From: Paenibacillus uliginis N3/975
GTDB lineage: Bacteria; Bacillota; Bacilli; Paenibacillales; Paenibacillaceae
Reading direction: 5' to 3'
Length of the DNA stretch: 64,000 nucleotides
NCBI RefSeq assembly: GCF_900177425.1
Contig: NZ_LT840184.1
Span: 2,246,508 to 2,310,507 of the forward strand
Translations under genes and position numbers: made by a program
Notes under the pieces: generated by a model
The model's database searches: none
The model's input: the letters and a program-made list of their open reading frames with translations, nothing else
What the model was told of the DNA's origin: nothing
In this document: positions 50,957-59,345 of the stretch, piece by piece
How positions within the stretch are numbered: position 1 is the stretch's first letter
Layout: every line of letters starts with the position of its first letter

Positions 50957-51400
50957 GTGAGTTATTTGAACTGTTATTTGTCTCCATTTACAGACAAGTA
51001 TCCTGAATTATCAATTTGTATACAAAACATGTCGAAATCGAGACATGGTGGTTTAATTGTGATCCAACGGGAAGATTCTCTTGAATCATTGATTAGACCA
51101 GGTATTTCGATAGGAGCAGAGTTGACCCATTCTTTGTTAGAATCCATTTTTTTCCCCGGTAATCCACCCAATGATGATGCTGTCATTGTAAGTCTTAATC
51201 AGATCGTTTCGGCAGCCAATGTTCTTCCACTTTCAGACAGATTTACAGGTGATCAAAAACTTGGCACACGGCATCGTGCTGCTTTAGGCTTAACTGAACG
51301 AAGTGATGCCCTCGTACTAGTAGTATCGGACGAAACAGGTAAAGTTTCATTTGCCCTAAACGGAAACCTGTATCCAATTACGACTCATGAGCCTCAATAG
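50957..51400 (+). CDS. Stand-alone diadenylate cyclase domain (CdaS-like)
   Basis: 147 aa DAC (DisA_N) domain with no membrane segments and only a short start before the fold. ILQ-type strand GGLIVIQREDSLESLI, GISIGAELTHSLLESIF, then NDDAVIV at 72-78 where the canonical motif is HDGAV (His to Asn and Gly to Asp), NVLPLS, and an intact LGTRHRAALGLTERSDALVLVVSDETG. The RHR motif binds ATP. B. subtilis CdaS has about 60 more N-terminal residues that inhibit it. GTG start, weak site. Activity is plausible but the DGA change is a caution. Confidence 0.78.
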   Translation: MSYLNCYLSPFTDKYPELSICIQNMSKSRHGGLIVIQREDSLESLIRPGISIGAELTHSLLESIFFPGNPPNDDAVIVSLNQIVSAANVLPLSDRFTGDQKLGTRHRAALGLTERSDALVLVVSDETGKVSFALNGNLYPITTHEPQ

Positions 51401-51482
51401 AAATTACACTATCAAAGTACTGATTATATACTACGGCTACCTCAGGGAATAAAAATGGAAACGAGTTCGATTCGTATACGTA

Positions 51483-51526
51483 AATGATATGCCAGTCAAC
51501 ACTTAGCGTTGGCTGGCATATCATTT
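51483..51526 (+). terminator. Terminator after diadenylate cyclase gene
   Basis: AATGATATGCCAGTCAAC-N7-GTTGGCTGGCATATCATT then TATTT. Confidence 0.8.
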
Positions 51527-51549
51527 ATTTATATAGCTGTAGGGTAGTA

Positions 51550-51578
51550 TTGACAAAATTATCAATGATCCACATAAT
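51550..51578 (+). promoter_or_regulatory. SigA promoter for ferredoxin gene
   Basis: TTGACA (51550-51555), 17 bp, CATAAT (51573-51578), giving a leader of about 110 nt. Confidence 0.55.
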
Positions 51579-51695
51579 TATTATATGTTTATGTTTAAAA
51601 AGTACTGAATCTAGATTTTTTTGTCCTATTATTCCTATTTATGATGTATGATTAAAAGAAAGCTAGATTAGTACAATGGAGAGGGGAGTAATCAC

Positions 51696-51935
51696 ATGTA
51701 TGTTATAGGTTCAGCCTGCATAGACGAGAAAGCGGGAGAATGCGTTGACGTATGTCCTGTTGATTGCATTGAAGAAGGAGAGGACCAGTTCTATATTGAC
51801 CCGGATATTTGTATTTCTTGCGGTGCTTGTGAAGCGGCTTGTCCTGTGACAGCAGTATTTTATATCGATGATTTGCCAGAAGAAGAAAAGCCTTACTATG
51901 AGAAGGCTGTGGAATACTACAAAAACAAAAATTAA
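51696..51935 (+). CDS. fer: 4Fe-4S ferredoxin
   Basis: 79 aa. First cluster CIDEKAGECVDVCPVDCI and second CISCGACEAACPVTAV, i.e. the bacterial-type 8-iron or 7-iron pattern with a longer first spacing (C-x6-C-x3-C). Cytosolic electron carrier. AGAGGGGAG stands 8 bp before ATG. Single gene with promoter and terminator. Confidence 0.92.
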   Translation: MYVIGSACIDEKAGECVDVCPVDCIEEGEDQFYIDPDICISCGACEAACPVTAVFYIDDLPEEEKPYYEKAVEYYKNKN

Positions 51936-51948
51936 ATCATACGAAAAT

Positions 51949-52003
51949 AACACCCTTCCGAGCAGGTGCGGAGCAATCCGGTCACCATATTGGAAGGGTG
52001 TAT
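51949..52003. terminator. Bidirectional terminator, ferredoxin / salA
   Basis: ACACCCTTCC and GGAAGGGTGT enclose GGTG/CACC. Confidence 0.75.
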
Positions 52004-52014
52004 TTGTCATGCAT

Positions 52015-53085
52015 TTATGAAGAAGATTGAATAATGTGATGAGCCAGATTATCGTAAATGGAGCTGAGTAGATTCGGCTTAGTCGATTCCAGATCATCAG
52101 GAACAATTGGAATCTGGGTGAGTAGGGACGTATTCAGCTGGTTCGCCAGCTTTTCCCCGCCACCCTTGCCAAAGATATAATGCTTGGTGCCTGAAGGATC
52201 TTCATAATAAGACATGTTCTCCACAACGCCGAGAATACGGTGATTGGTCTGAAGGGCCATTAGTCCCGCACGCTCTGCAACGACTGTTGCTGTGGACTGT
52301 GGTGTAGTGACAATAATTTCAGAACATTCAGGTATCATCTGATGAACAGCCAGAGCGATATCACCTGTCCCAGGTGGGAGATCAATGAGCATATAGTCCA
52401 GTGGCCCCCACATCACATCATTCAAAAAACTGGACAGCATTCTTCCTAGTCTGGGTCCCCGCCACAGGACAGGGTCGTTACCTTTAACAAAAAATCCGGT
52501 TGATATGACTTGAACACCGTCACTTTCTATCGGTGTGGGCCGGCTATTCGTAGGTTCTGGCTTCTCATGTATTCCCATCATATCCGGTATACTGAAACCG
52601 TAAATATCTGCGTCAATGATTCCAACTTTCTTTCCGGCCTTCTGCAATGATAGAGCCAGATTCAGTGTAACGGTCGATTTTCCGACGCCGCCTTTTCCGC
52701 TGGCTACCGCTATAAATTGGACACCCGCTTTAATCAAAGGACTTACTGGAAAAGAACCCTGTGCCCCCCCTCTATTGGCAGGCTGTTGGCCAGAAGGTTT
52801 CATCTCCTGTGCTCGAACAGTTATGCTATGCTTCTCCTCGGCAGAAACTTGCTTGACCCTAATATGTATGTCTGTCATTCCCATTGTGCGCAATAGCCCT
52901 TCAATCTGTTTACAGCGTATTTCTGTTATGCCTTGCTCCTGTTCTAGCTCTGTGGTTATTAGAGTCATCGCTGCTTTGTCTTCTTTCAGCATGACATCAC
53001 GGATTAATCCTATTTGAATCAAGGGAAGCTTCAATTCGGAGTCGAGTATCTTCGTCATTTCACGATCAAATACTTCTCTATTCAT
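52015..53085 (-). CDS. salA: Mrp/NBP35-family P-loop ATPase (SalA-like)
   Basis: 356 aa. An N-terminal MIP18/DUF59-like domain (about 1-85), a Pro/Gln linker, then the P-loop domain: VASGKGGVGKSTVTLNLA (deviant Walker A), IDADIYGFSIPDMMG, LPPGTGDIAL and VVENMSYYEDPSG. The C-terminal CxxC of Fe-S carrier Mrp proteins is missing, as in Bacillus SalA, which is an ATP-dependent regulator of scoC. Either a Fe-S cluster carrier or a SalA-type regulator. Start codon ATG with no strong site. Confidence 0.87.
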   Translation of the reverse strand: MNREVFDREMTKILDSELKLPLIQIGLIRDVMLKEDKAAMTLITTELEQEQGITEIRCKQIEGLLRTMGMTDIHIRVKQVSAEEKHSITVRAQEMKPSGQQPANRGGAQGSFPVSPLIKAGVQFIAVASGKGGVGKSTVTLNLALSLQKAGKKVGIIDADIYGFSIPDMMGIHEKPEPTNSRPTPIESDGVQVISTGFFVKGNDPVLWRGPRLGRMLSSFLNDVMWGPLDYMLIDLPPGTGDIALAVHQMIPECSEIIVTTPQSTATVVAERAGLMALQTNHRILGVVENMSYYEDPSGTKHYIFGKGGGEKLANQLNTSLLTQIPIVPDDLESTKPNLLSSIYDNLAHHIIQSSS

Positions 53086-53340
53086 AAGTCACCTGTACAA
53101 AACTATGACAATGCGGATATCTGAAAGTTGATAAAGAGTTCTGGTAAGCCAACATTCGTAAGTCCCTCCTTAAAACTGATAATCAAGTTCAGTTTAAAGA
53201 AAGAGAAAGGGCTAGTCAACAAAGGTGTTCAGTATGCAGCGACAGTATATGACGGCAAAGATCTTCAGGCAGTGATCATTATATATCACTTTCAACTTGT
53301 GAAATATTTAGTAAACTGTAATAAATAAGAACAGGAAGTA

Positions 53341-53448
53341 GGTATCATAAACGGGTTCTCCATTGTACATTTTATTTATATTGCGTTGGGATTAATTATC
53401 CAAGCAGTTACATTACTTCCGAGAGTCCAACGAAAATACGAGCGATAA
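53341..53448 (+). pseudogene. Possible C-terminal transporter remnant
   Basis: 35 in-frame codons with no start read GIINGFSIVHFIYIALGLII, then QAVTLLPRVQRKYER and TAA: a helix plus basic tail like the end of an MFS permease. The flanks 53100-53340 show no coherent continuation. Weak evidence. Confidence 0.25.
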
Positions 53449-53552
53449 ATAGAAAAACGGGTCAATCTGCTGTTAGTTGACATCACTGCAGGGCATGACG
53501 GGTGATTAGCGAGATTTGCAGAATAAAATTACAATTTTGTTACTGAATACGA

Positions 53553-53582
53553 TTGACATATCACCTCAAAATATACTACATT
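53553..53582 (+). promoter_or_regulatory. Promoter for riboswitch-NlpC/P60 transcript
   Basis: TTGACA (53553-53558), 18 bp, TACATT (53577-53582); 27 bp before the aptamer. Confidence 0.5.
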
Positions 53583-53608
53583 ATGATAGAGTTACAAAAC
53601 TTTAATGA

Positions 53609-53719
53609 ATTTGCCGAATTTCGTTTTGAAAACGGGGGAACCGATCTGGGTGAATTATTCTTGAAGTCAAGGGAATATAGGAGACCTTCAACCGAACCCT
53701 TAGCTAACTCCGTAGGCAC
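53609..53719 (+). ncRNA. ydaO/yuaA-type cyclic di-AMP riboswitch
   Basis: The aptamer starts with TTGCCGAATT and ends with CTAACTCCGTAGGCA, forming P1. Conserved blocks seen: GGGGGAACCGATCTGGGTGAAT at 53634 on, GAATATAGGAGACCTTC, and CCGAACCC-TTAGCTAACTCCG. The order and core sequence are those of the ydaO class. CCTTC at 53685-53689 can pair with GAAGG at 53721-53725, which is the Shine-Dalgarno of the following gene, so ligand binding would hide the ribosome site: translational OFF control is inferred. No terminator lies between aptamer and start codon. Confidence 0.88.
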
Positions 53720-53737
53720 CGAAGGGAGAAAGTGTAT

Positions 53738-54211
53738 TTGAAGAAAGTCGTATTATCTTTACTAGGGTCTGCACTTATTTTTTCCTCTGGCGCCTTTACG
53801 GCATACGCTGATCAGACGAAGCTTCAGAGTGAAGTTACACAACTAGTAGGAACTCCTTATAAATGGGGAGGAGCAACTGTAAGCGGTTTCGACTGCTCCG
53901 GATTTATTTTGTACATATTTGATAAATATAATCTCGATTTGCCGCGAACTTCGGTATCACAAGCAGAAGCTGGTGTTCACGTGGATCAAGATGATCTTCG
54001 GTTGGGAGATTTGGTCTTCTTTAATACAAGTGGCCGCGGTATCTCGCATGCAGGAATCTATATTGGTAATGATGAGTTCGCTCATGCCTCCACTAGCAGA
54101 GGAGTAAGAATCAGCAAGCTCTCGGAATCCTACTATAAGAATCGTTATGTAACAGCGCGTCGTGTCATCAGTCAAGAAAATTATGTTCAGATGGTAGGCA
54201 GTATGAATTAA
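53738..54211 (+). CDS. NlpC/P60 (C40) peptidoglycan endopeptidase
   Basis: 157 aa secreted single-domain hydrolase. Signal peptide (MKKVVLSLLGSALIFSSGAF, cleavage near AYA-DQ), then YKWGGATVSGFDCSGFI (catalytic Cys about 51), DLVFFN, GISHAGIYIG (catalytic His about 103) and FAHAST (third polar residue His). Cuts gamma-D-Glu-diamino acid bonds in the peptide stem. TTG start with AAGGGAG 9 bp upstream; a GTG two codons earlier is too close to it. Controlled by the c-di-AMP riboswitch just upstream, a known pairing for wall hydrolases. Confidence 0.9.
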   Translation: MKKVVLSLLGSALIFSSGAFTAYADQTKLQSEVTQLVGTPYKWGGATVSGFDCSGFILYIFDKYNLDLPRTSVSQAEAGVHVDQDDLRLGDLVFFNTSGRGISHAGIYIGNDEFAHASTSRGVRISKLSESYYKNRYVTARRVISQENYVQMVGSMN

Positions 54212-54228
54212 TATTTCGCAACCAATAG

Positions 54229-54257
54229 AAGTCCGCGATGAATTCGCGGGCTTTTTG
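54229..54257 (+). terminator. Terminator after NlpC/P60 gene
   Basis: GTCCGCGA-TGAAT-TCGCGGGC plus five T. Confidence 0.85.
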
Positions 54258-54333
54258 TTGTATGATGTTACTATATGTAGGTAAAGAGTGTTGATCTAAT
54301 TGTATGAGATTCAACTGGGGGGTTGATTACGAA

Positions 54334-55281
54334 ATGTCGTATTTGTTTACTAAAGAAATTAATGATTGGAACAGCTGGGGAGCTGTTTATCAATCCATCG
54401 AGGATTTTAGACCTCTGATTCAGGAGATATTTGTAAGGGAACGATTAATGGGAGCGGAAGATATCTCTCATCTAACACCGGGAACAAATGCCGTCTTCAA
54501 AGCAGGATCTTACGTGATCAAAATTTTTGCACCGACTTCGTCTGGAATGAATACGGATCAGGACTATAAAGCTGAACGGTCGGCGATGCAACGAGCGATT
54601 GACCAAGGCGTACGCACACCGAATATTGTAGCCGCGTCCAAAATTAATGATAAATATGAATTCAAGTATATCATTATGGATTTTATCGAAGGCCAAAGTG
54701 CTGGTGACGCCATAAATGGATTTACGGTTGAGCAAAAGCGTGATTTCGTAGGTAAGCTGCAGGAGGATATGGTAAAGTTGAACACGCTGCCTGACCAAGA
54801 AGTGAGTCGTGATGTGATCATTGAGAGAGCAATCCATAATGATCGCTGGAAGGTTGTGTCTCCTGAGTTAAGAAAACAGATTGAGCATTTTCTGAACCAT
54901 CATGAGCTCGGTACCTGCATACATGTTCATGGAGATCTTACGGGTGACAATGTAATAATTGATTCGAAGGATCAAGTTTATATTATTGATTTTGCTGACA
55001 GCTCCGTTGCACCGATAGAATATGAGTATCCTGGGATTGTGTTTGAGTTGTTTCAAAGTGATGTAGAAACTGTCCATGAGTTTATAAAGTGTAGGAATCT
55101 GAAATACAGTGAGTTTATTGACCTGCTATTTGCGGGGACGATGCTGCATGACTTTGGTGCGAACTTTGTAAAATCCATTTATGAAAAACATACAGGCAAA
55201 GGTATCGGGGAAATGTCTAATATTTCTGAATTTAAGGAGTTGATTCATACCCATCTGATGCCTGACTTCAAGTGTACATAA
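54334..55281 (+). CDS. Phosphotransferase family protein (APH fold)
   Basis: 315 aa. LTPGTNAVFKAGSYVIKIFAP (ATP loop and Lys, about 44-64), IIMDFIEGQSAGDAI hinge, HVHGDLTGDNVIID (catalytic Asp and Asn, about 209-222), and IIDFADSSVAPIEYE (metal Asp). Small-molecule kinase of unknown substrate; different subgroup from the one at 33.7 kb. ATG at 54334 follows GGGGGG with 11 bp; an in-frame ATG 30 bp earlier precedes it. Confidence 0.83.
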   Translation: MSYLFTKEINDWNSWGAVYQSIEDFRPLIQEIFVRERLMGAEDISHLTPGTNAVFKAGSYVIKIFAPTSSGMNTDQDYKAERSAMQRAIDQGVRTPNIVAASKINDKYEFKYIIMDFIEGQSAGDAINGFTVEQKRDFVGKLQEDMVKLNTLPDQEVSRDVIIERAIHNDRWKVVSPELRKQIEHFLNHHELGTCIHVHGDLTGDNVIIDSKDQVYIIDFADSSVAPIEYEYPGIVFELFQSDVETVHEFIKCRNLKYSEFIDLLFAGTMLHDFGANFVKSIYEKHTGKGIGEMSNISEFKELIHTHLMPDFKCT

Positions 55282-55312
55282 GCTTAATGAACTCATTGAG
55301 GGGGAATAAAGC

Positions 55313-55705
55313 GTGTTTAAATTTTGGAAAGGCCGGGAGGGAAAGAATAACTCGGTTTCGGAGAGTTCTGCTGCGATCGGGAATAACATCCACGAAGAAA
55401 CAGAAGAGCAAATCGTAGAACTAAAAGGAAGAAATATTCAACGATTCGTTGCGCCCGTGATTGGTTTGACGGTATTGGATCTGGCGGAGAAAAATGAAGT
55501 GGACTGGAATTCTTTTTGCAAAAGAGGGACATGTGCCCGCTGCCGATGTCATGTCAGTGAAGGGTTGGAATATCTATCCCCTCCAAATGAAGCGGAGGAG
55601 AAGCGGCTTGATCCAGAGGAGATTGATGAGGGATACCGTCTGGGCTGCCAGACAAAACTGGAGAAAATAGGTGCCATATCCATTAAACATGCACCTTATT
55701 TTTAA
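55313..55705 (+). CDS. 2Fe-2S ferredoxin-like protein
   Basis: 130 aa. Poorly conserved N-terminus (1-35), then a plant-type ferredoxin fold with CKRGTCARCRCHV (about 69-81) and RLGCQTKL (about 111): Cys pattern C-x4-C-x2-C...C, a 2Fe-2S centre. EGLEYLSPPNEAEEKRL is typical of adrenodoxin-like ferredoxins. GTG start after GAGGGGGAA. Small terminator follows. Confidence 0.83.
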   Translation: MFKFWKGREGKNNSVSESSAAIGNNIHEETEEQIVELKGRNIQRFVAPVIGLTVLDLAEKNEVDWNSFCKRGTCARCRCHVSEGLEYLSPPNEAEEKRLDPEEIDEGYRLGCQTKLEKIGAISIKHAPYF

Positions 55706-55725
55706 TAGATCATTATTCAATTACA

Positions 55726-55760
55726 GCCGGAGCCTGAGTAACAGGGCATCCGGTTTTTTT
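55726..55760 (+). terminator. Terminator after 2Fe-2S gene
   Basis: CCGGA-GCCTG-AGTAA-CAGGGC-ATCCGG with T-run. Confidence 0.75.
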
Positions 55761-55771
55761 GTATAAACTTC

Positions 55772-55808
55772 GTGCGGTCTGTCTTCTTTGAAGTGCAGTT
55801 GAAATAAC
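55772..55808. repeat. Dispersed repeat, copy 2
   Basis: GTGCGGTCTGTCTTCTTTGA is identical to copy 1 over 20 bases, then AGTGCAGTTGAAATAAC. It lacks the ACCGC half of the hairpin. Confidence 0.6.
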
Positions 55809-55911
55809 GGATGGATTTGATAAAAAATAGCACATTTCACTTTTAATGTTTGCTATGATGTTCATAACTGGAACTTATTAGGCTACCAAAAAGCTATTTG
55901 GAGGGGTACAT

Positions 55912-56322
55912 ATGAAGAGTAATGAGAACGATATCAAAACAGCTGCGCCAGAAAGTCCGATTCAAAACAAGGTTGGCAGTATTTTTGTTCCTGTACGAGA
56001 CATTGAGAAATCACGTGAATGGTACTGCACTCTTCTTGGTATCGATCCAGAAAGTTGCAGCATTGTGAACGGTCATCTGTGTCCACTTCCAATGCAAGGT
56101 ACTGGGGTTATTCTCGATACGATGCCCATGTGGGGCGGCGAGGAGCCGGGCGGAGCACCCCATATTACAACGCCTGCTTTTATGCTACTAACCAATGACC
56201 TTGAAGCATCCTACAATTACGCCAAAGTGACTGGTGTAAACCTGGTAACGGATATTGAACACGAGCATTGGTTTGTGATTAAGGACCCAGATGGTAATTT
56301 ACTGATGGTTTGCAAGGAGTAG
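55912..56322 (+). CDS. VOC (glyoxalase/bleomycin-resistance) family protein
   Basis: 136 aa, one VOC unit. SIFVPVRDIEKSREWYCTLLG start, DTMPMWGG loop, HWFVIKDPDGNLLMVCKE end with the metal Glu. The N-terminal His of typical glyoxalases is absent (Val in its place). Function unknown. GGAGGGG lies 7 bp before ATG. Not next to other genes of known pathway. Confidence 0.83.
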   Translation: MKSNENDIKTAAPESPIQNKVGSIFVPVRDIEKSREWYCTLLGIDPESCSIVNGHLCPLPMQGTGVILDTMPMWGGEEPGGAPHITTPAFMLLTNDLEASYNYAKVTGVNLVTDIEHEHWFVIKDPDGNLLMVCKE

Positions 56323-56353
56323 TTGATTCTAAAAAGAGCTGTTTATATCTGAA

Positions 56354-56396
56354 AAAAGCTGTCTCCTGGAGTATTGATCTGGGGGGCAGCTTTATT
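56354..56396 (+). terminator. Terminator after VOC gene
   Basis: AAAAGCTGTC and GGCAGCTTT stem. A second stem (GGTCT-GAATT-AGACC) at 56463 belongs to the end of the AraC gene on the other strand. Confidence 0.6.
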
Positions 56397-56503
56397 ATAT
56401 TTTAACGGGTTACCAACAAATCGACGCGATTAAAAACGGCAGTATGGCGGGGGCGCTTGAAAGGTCTGAATTAGACCCTTCAAGCTGACTCCTTGTCTGT
56501 TAT

Positions 56504-57382
56504 TTAGTTCTTGTTCGATTGATCATTGCGTTCCTGGTCCCGGAATGAACTCGGTGTTTGTCCTGTAACTTTCTTAAACAGCATGGAAAAGTATTTCTCG
56601 TTCCCGTAGCCGACAAGGGAGGCCACTTCGTGCACAGGGCTGTCGGAGTTTGCCAGTAGGCGTTTGGCTTCTTCAATTCTACGAGATATAAGGTAGTTGA
56701 AGGGAGAGTCGCCGAGCTCTTTTTTGAACAGATGGGACAAATAGTGCTGACTCACATACAGTGTATCGGCTATGTCCTTAAGGCTGATGCTCTGTGTGTA
56801 ATTTTTATCAATAAAATGTTTCGTTCGAAGGGCGATTTCGTTCTTCCCTTTAAGTGACTGGAATTGATGCTTCACATCTACAATGCGGTAGATGACCGTA
56901 ATGAGAGACATAAGCAGGTTTGTACTTAGCGTCTCATATCCCAGTACCTGTGAATCACACTCCTGAAGTATTTCGGATAGATAGCTTTCCACTTTATAGG
57001 CATATTTCTCACATGAAATGACTGGATCGACATAAGGAGGAAGCAGCATCCCCTGCGGAACACCATCGATATGAAGGTTGTCCACACCACAGTATATGAC
57101 CTTAAAAGGTCCCGATGCTCTGGAACGCTCTTCATGAGGTACTCCCGGATTATATATGGCTACATCCCCTTGATGCAGCTCATAGGTTTTGCCGCCGATA
57201 ATAAACTCTCCGCTTCCTTCGACAATATAAATGATTTCACAATAATCGTGGATCTGCGGAGGCCCGTAGAAAAATTCATCTACAACCTGACCAGCAAAAA
57301 GGAGCTCCGGGTTGCGTTTAAAGCTGAATTGGTCACTCTTGCTGTATGGTATTTCGATTTTAGGCAACCTAAGTCCCTCCAA
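56504..57382 (-). CDS. AraC family regulator of the fucose operon
   Basis: 292 aa. N-terminal cupin sensor domain (about 25-150; HDYCEIIYIVEGSGEFIIGG, YELHQGDVAIYNPGVPHEER) and C-terminal double HTH (about 190-285; ISLKDIADTLYVSQHYLSHLFKKELGDSPFNYL and VHEVASLVGYGNEKYFSMLFKKVTGQTPSSFR). It is divergent from fucI with 144 bp between them. By position it is the activator of fucI-fucA-kinase-fucU; the inducer may be L-fucose or rhamnose. Confidence 0.85.
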   Translation of the reverse strand: MEGLRLPKIEIPYSKSDQFSFKRNPELLFAGQVVDEFFYGPPQIHDYCEIIYIVEGSGEFIIGGKTYELHQGDVAIYNPGVPHEERSRASGPFKVIYCGVDNLHIDGVPQGMLLPPYVDPVISCEKYAYKVESYLSEILQECDSQVLGYETLSTNLLMSLITVIYRIVDVKHQFQSLKGKNEIALRTKHFIDKNYTQSISLKDIADTLYVSQHYLSHLFKKELGDSPFNYLISRRIEEAKRLLANSDSPVHEVASLVGYGNEKYFSMLFKKVTGQTPSSFRDQERNDQSNKN

Positions 57383-57526
57383 AAATCCAATATAAATTCA
57401 TTATATAATAATGTTCAGTTTTATTGCTGTCTTGTTGTCAGGAAACAACAATATAGTGGGTTATCGCCTGTCTCAAACCTTATTACAATAAATCTATAAT
57501 AGTAAATTCTAAGGAGGCAACAAATC

Positions 57527-59317
57527 ATGATTGAAAACGATTACAGATGGAGAGATGGATTTCCGAAGATCGGCATACGGCCGACGATTGACGGTAGAAG
57601 AAAGGGGGTTCGCGAATCACTTGAAGACCAAACGATGAATTTGGCAAAGTCGGTTGCGAAGCTGTTATCCGATAGCTTGCGGTATCCGAATGGCGAACCG
57701 GTGGAGTGTGTGATCGCCGATACTTGTATCGGTGGTGTAGCAGAAGCAGCAGCGGCAGCAAAAAAATTTAAGAACTCCGAAGTAGGTCTGACCATTACCG
57801 TCACTCCTTGCTGGTGTTATGGTACAGAAACGATGGATACGGATCCGACACTTCCGAAGGCGGTATGGGGATTTAACGGAACCGGCAGACCAGGAGCGGT
57901 TTATTTGGCAGCTGTGCTGTCAGCCCATGCGCAGAAAGGTCTTCCTGCGTTCGGCATTTACGGTGAGGACGTACAGGATGAAGGAGATAGCGTCATTCCG
58001 GATGACGTTCAGGAGAAGCTGCTTCGTTTTGCAGGAAGTGGGCTTTCCGCAGCTTACATCCGTGGAAAATCTTATTTATCGATGGGTTCCGTTTCGATGG
58101 GTATTGCCGGTTCTATCGTGAACGACTCGTTCTTCCAGGAGTATCTTGGCATGCGCAACGAATATGTCGATATGAGTGAATTTACTCGCCGACTGGAAGA
58201 AGGGATCTATGATCCGGAGGAATATGAGGCGGCGCTAAAATGGGTGAAGGAAAGCTGTAAGGAAGGCAAGGACAACAATCCGGAGCATCTGCAGAGCAGC
58301 CGCGAGAGAAAAGACTTGGAATGGGAAACGGTTGTCAAAATGACACTGATCACCCGTGATCTGATGATCGGAAACCCTCGTTTGGTGGAGCTCGGTTTTG
58401 CGGAAGAGGCTCAGGGCCATGGAGCAGTTGCCTCCGGCTTCCAAGGGCAGAGACAATGGACAGATCATTCACCTAATGGTGACTTCCTGGAGACGATGCT
58501 CAATTCATCGTTTGATTGGAATGGTAAACGTTCCCCTTACATTGTTGCTACCGAGAACGACAGCTTGAATGGTGTGAATATGCTGTTCGGTTATTTGCTG
58601 ACGAACACTGCGCAAATCTTTGCGGATGTCAGAACGTACTGGAGTCCGGCTTCAGTGGAACGTGTTACGGGATACAAGCTGGAAGGAAAAGCAGAAGGAG
58701 GAATTCTTCATCTGATTAACTCCGGTTCTGCGGCTTTAGACGGTACGGGTGAACAGGAGCGAGATGGTAAGCCTGCCATGAAACCTTTCTGGGAAATTAC
58801 GGACGAGGAAGTTGAAAGAACGTTGAAAGCATCACAATGGAGACCAGCTTCTCTGGAGTATTTCAGAGGTGGAGGCTACTCTACCGACTATTTGACCCGC
58901 GGGGGCATGCCTATGACTATGTCACGGCTTAATCTGGTGAAGGGACTCGGTCCGGTGCTGCAAATCGCGGAAGGCTATTCAGTTGATCTGCCTGAGCATG
59001 TGCATGATACGCTCGATCAGCGGACGGATCCGACATGGCCGACTACCTGGTTCGTACCGAATTTGACAGGCACAGGTGCATTTACAAGTGTATATGAAGT
59101 GATGAATAACTGGGGAGCGAATCATGGTGTGATAAGTTATGGACACATCGGAGCAGACCTGATTACGCTCGCGTCTATTCTCCGCATTCCGGTCAACATG
59201 CACAATGTCCCTGCTGATAAGGTGTTCCGTCCAAGAGCATGGGGCATGTTCGGTACAGAGCACTTGGAAAGCGCAGATTTCCGTGCATGTCAAAATTTCG
59301 GTCCGCTTTATAAATAA
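57527..59317 (+). CDS. fucI: L-fucose isomerase
   Basis: 596 aa, matching FucI length. IGIRPTIDGRRKGVRESLEDQT at the start, TITVTPCWCYGTETMD, PKAVWGFNGTGRPGAVYLAAVL, MGSVSMGIAGSIV, YIVATENDSLNGVNMLFG (with metal Glu/Asp) and HVHDTLDQRTDPTWPTTWFVP near the end. Converts L-fucose to L-fuculose with Mn2+. AAGGAGG 11 bp before ATG. First gene of the fuc operon. Confidence 0.94.
   Translation: MIENDYRWRDGFPKIGIRPTIDGRRKGVRESLEDQTMNLAKSVAKLLSDSLRYPNGEPVECVIADTCIGGVAEAAAAAKKFKNSEVGLTITVTPCWCYGTETMDTDPTLPKAVWGFNGTGRPGAVYLAAVLSAHAQKGLPAFGIYGEDVQDEGDSVIPDDVQEKLLRFAGSGLSAAYIRGKSYLSMGSVSMGIAGSIVNDSFFQEYLGMRNEYVDMSEFTRRLEEGIYDPEEYEAALKWVKESCKEGKDNNPEHLQSSRERKDLEWETVVKMTLITRDLMIGNPRLVELGFAEEAQGHGAVASGFQGQRQWTDHSPNGDFLETMLNSSFDWNGKRSPYIVATENDSLNGVNMLFGYLLTNTAQIFADVRTYWSPASVERVTGYKLEGKAEGGILHLINSGSAALDGTGEQERDGKPAMKPFWEITDEEVERTLKASQWRPASLEYFRGGGYSTDYLTRGGMPMTMSRLNLVKGLGPVLQIAEGYSVDLPEHVHDTLDQRTDPTWPTTWFVPNLTGTGAFTSVYEVMNNWGANHGVISYGHIGADLITLASILRIPVNMHNVPADKVFRPRAWGMFGTEHLESADFRACQNFGPLYK
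57532..57545. promoter_or_regulatory. cre site (CcpA) at the fucI start
   Basis: TGAAAACGATTACA matches the cre consensus TGWAANCGNTNWCA at all positions. It overlaps codons 2-7 of fucI, where binding would act as a roadblock. A TATAAT box is at 57495-57500. Confidence 0.6.
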
Positions 59318-59345
59318 GCTGGAGTTGACGAAAAGGAGTAATCTT

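Noticed and set aside
53128..53328. 66-codon frame upstream of the riboswitch
   Set aside because: No ribosome site, no recognisable domain; possibly decayed sequence next to the transporter-like remnant.
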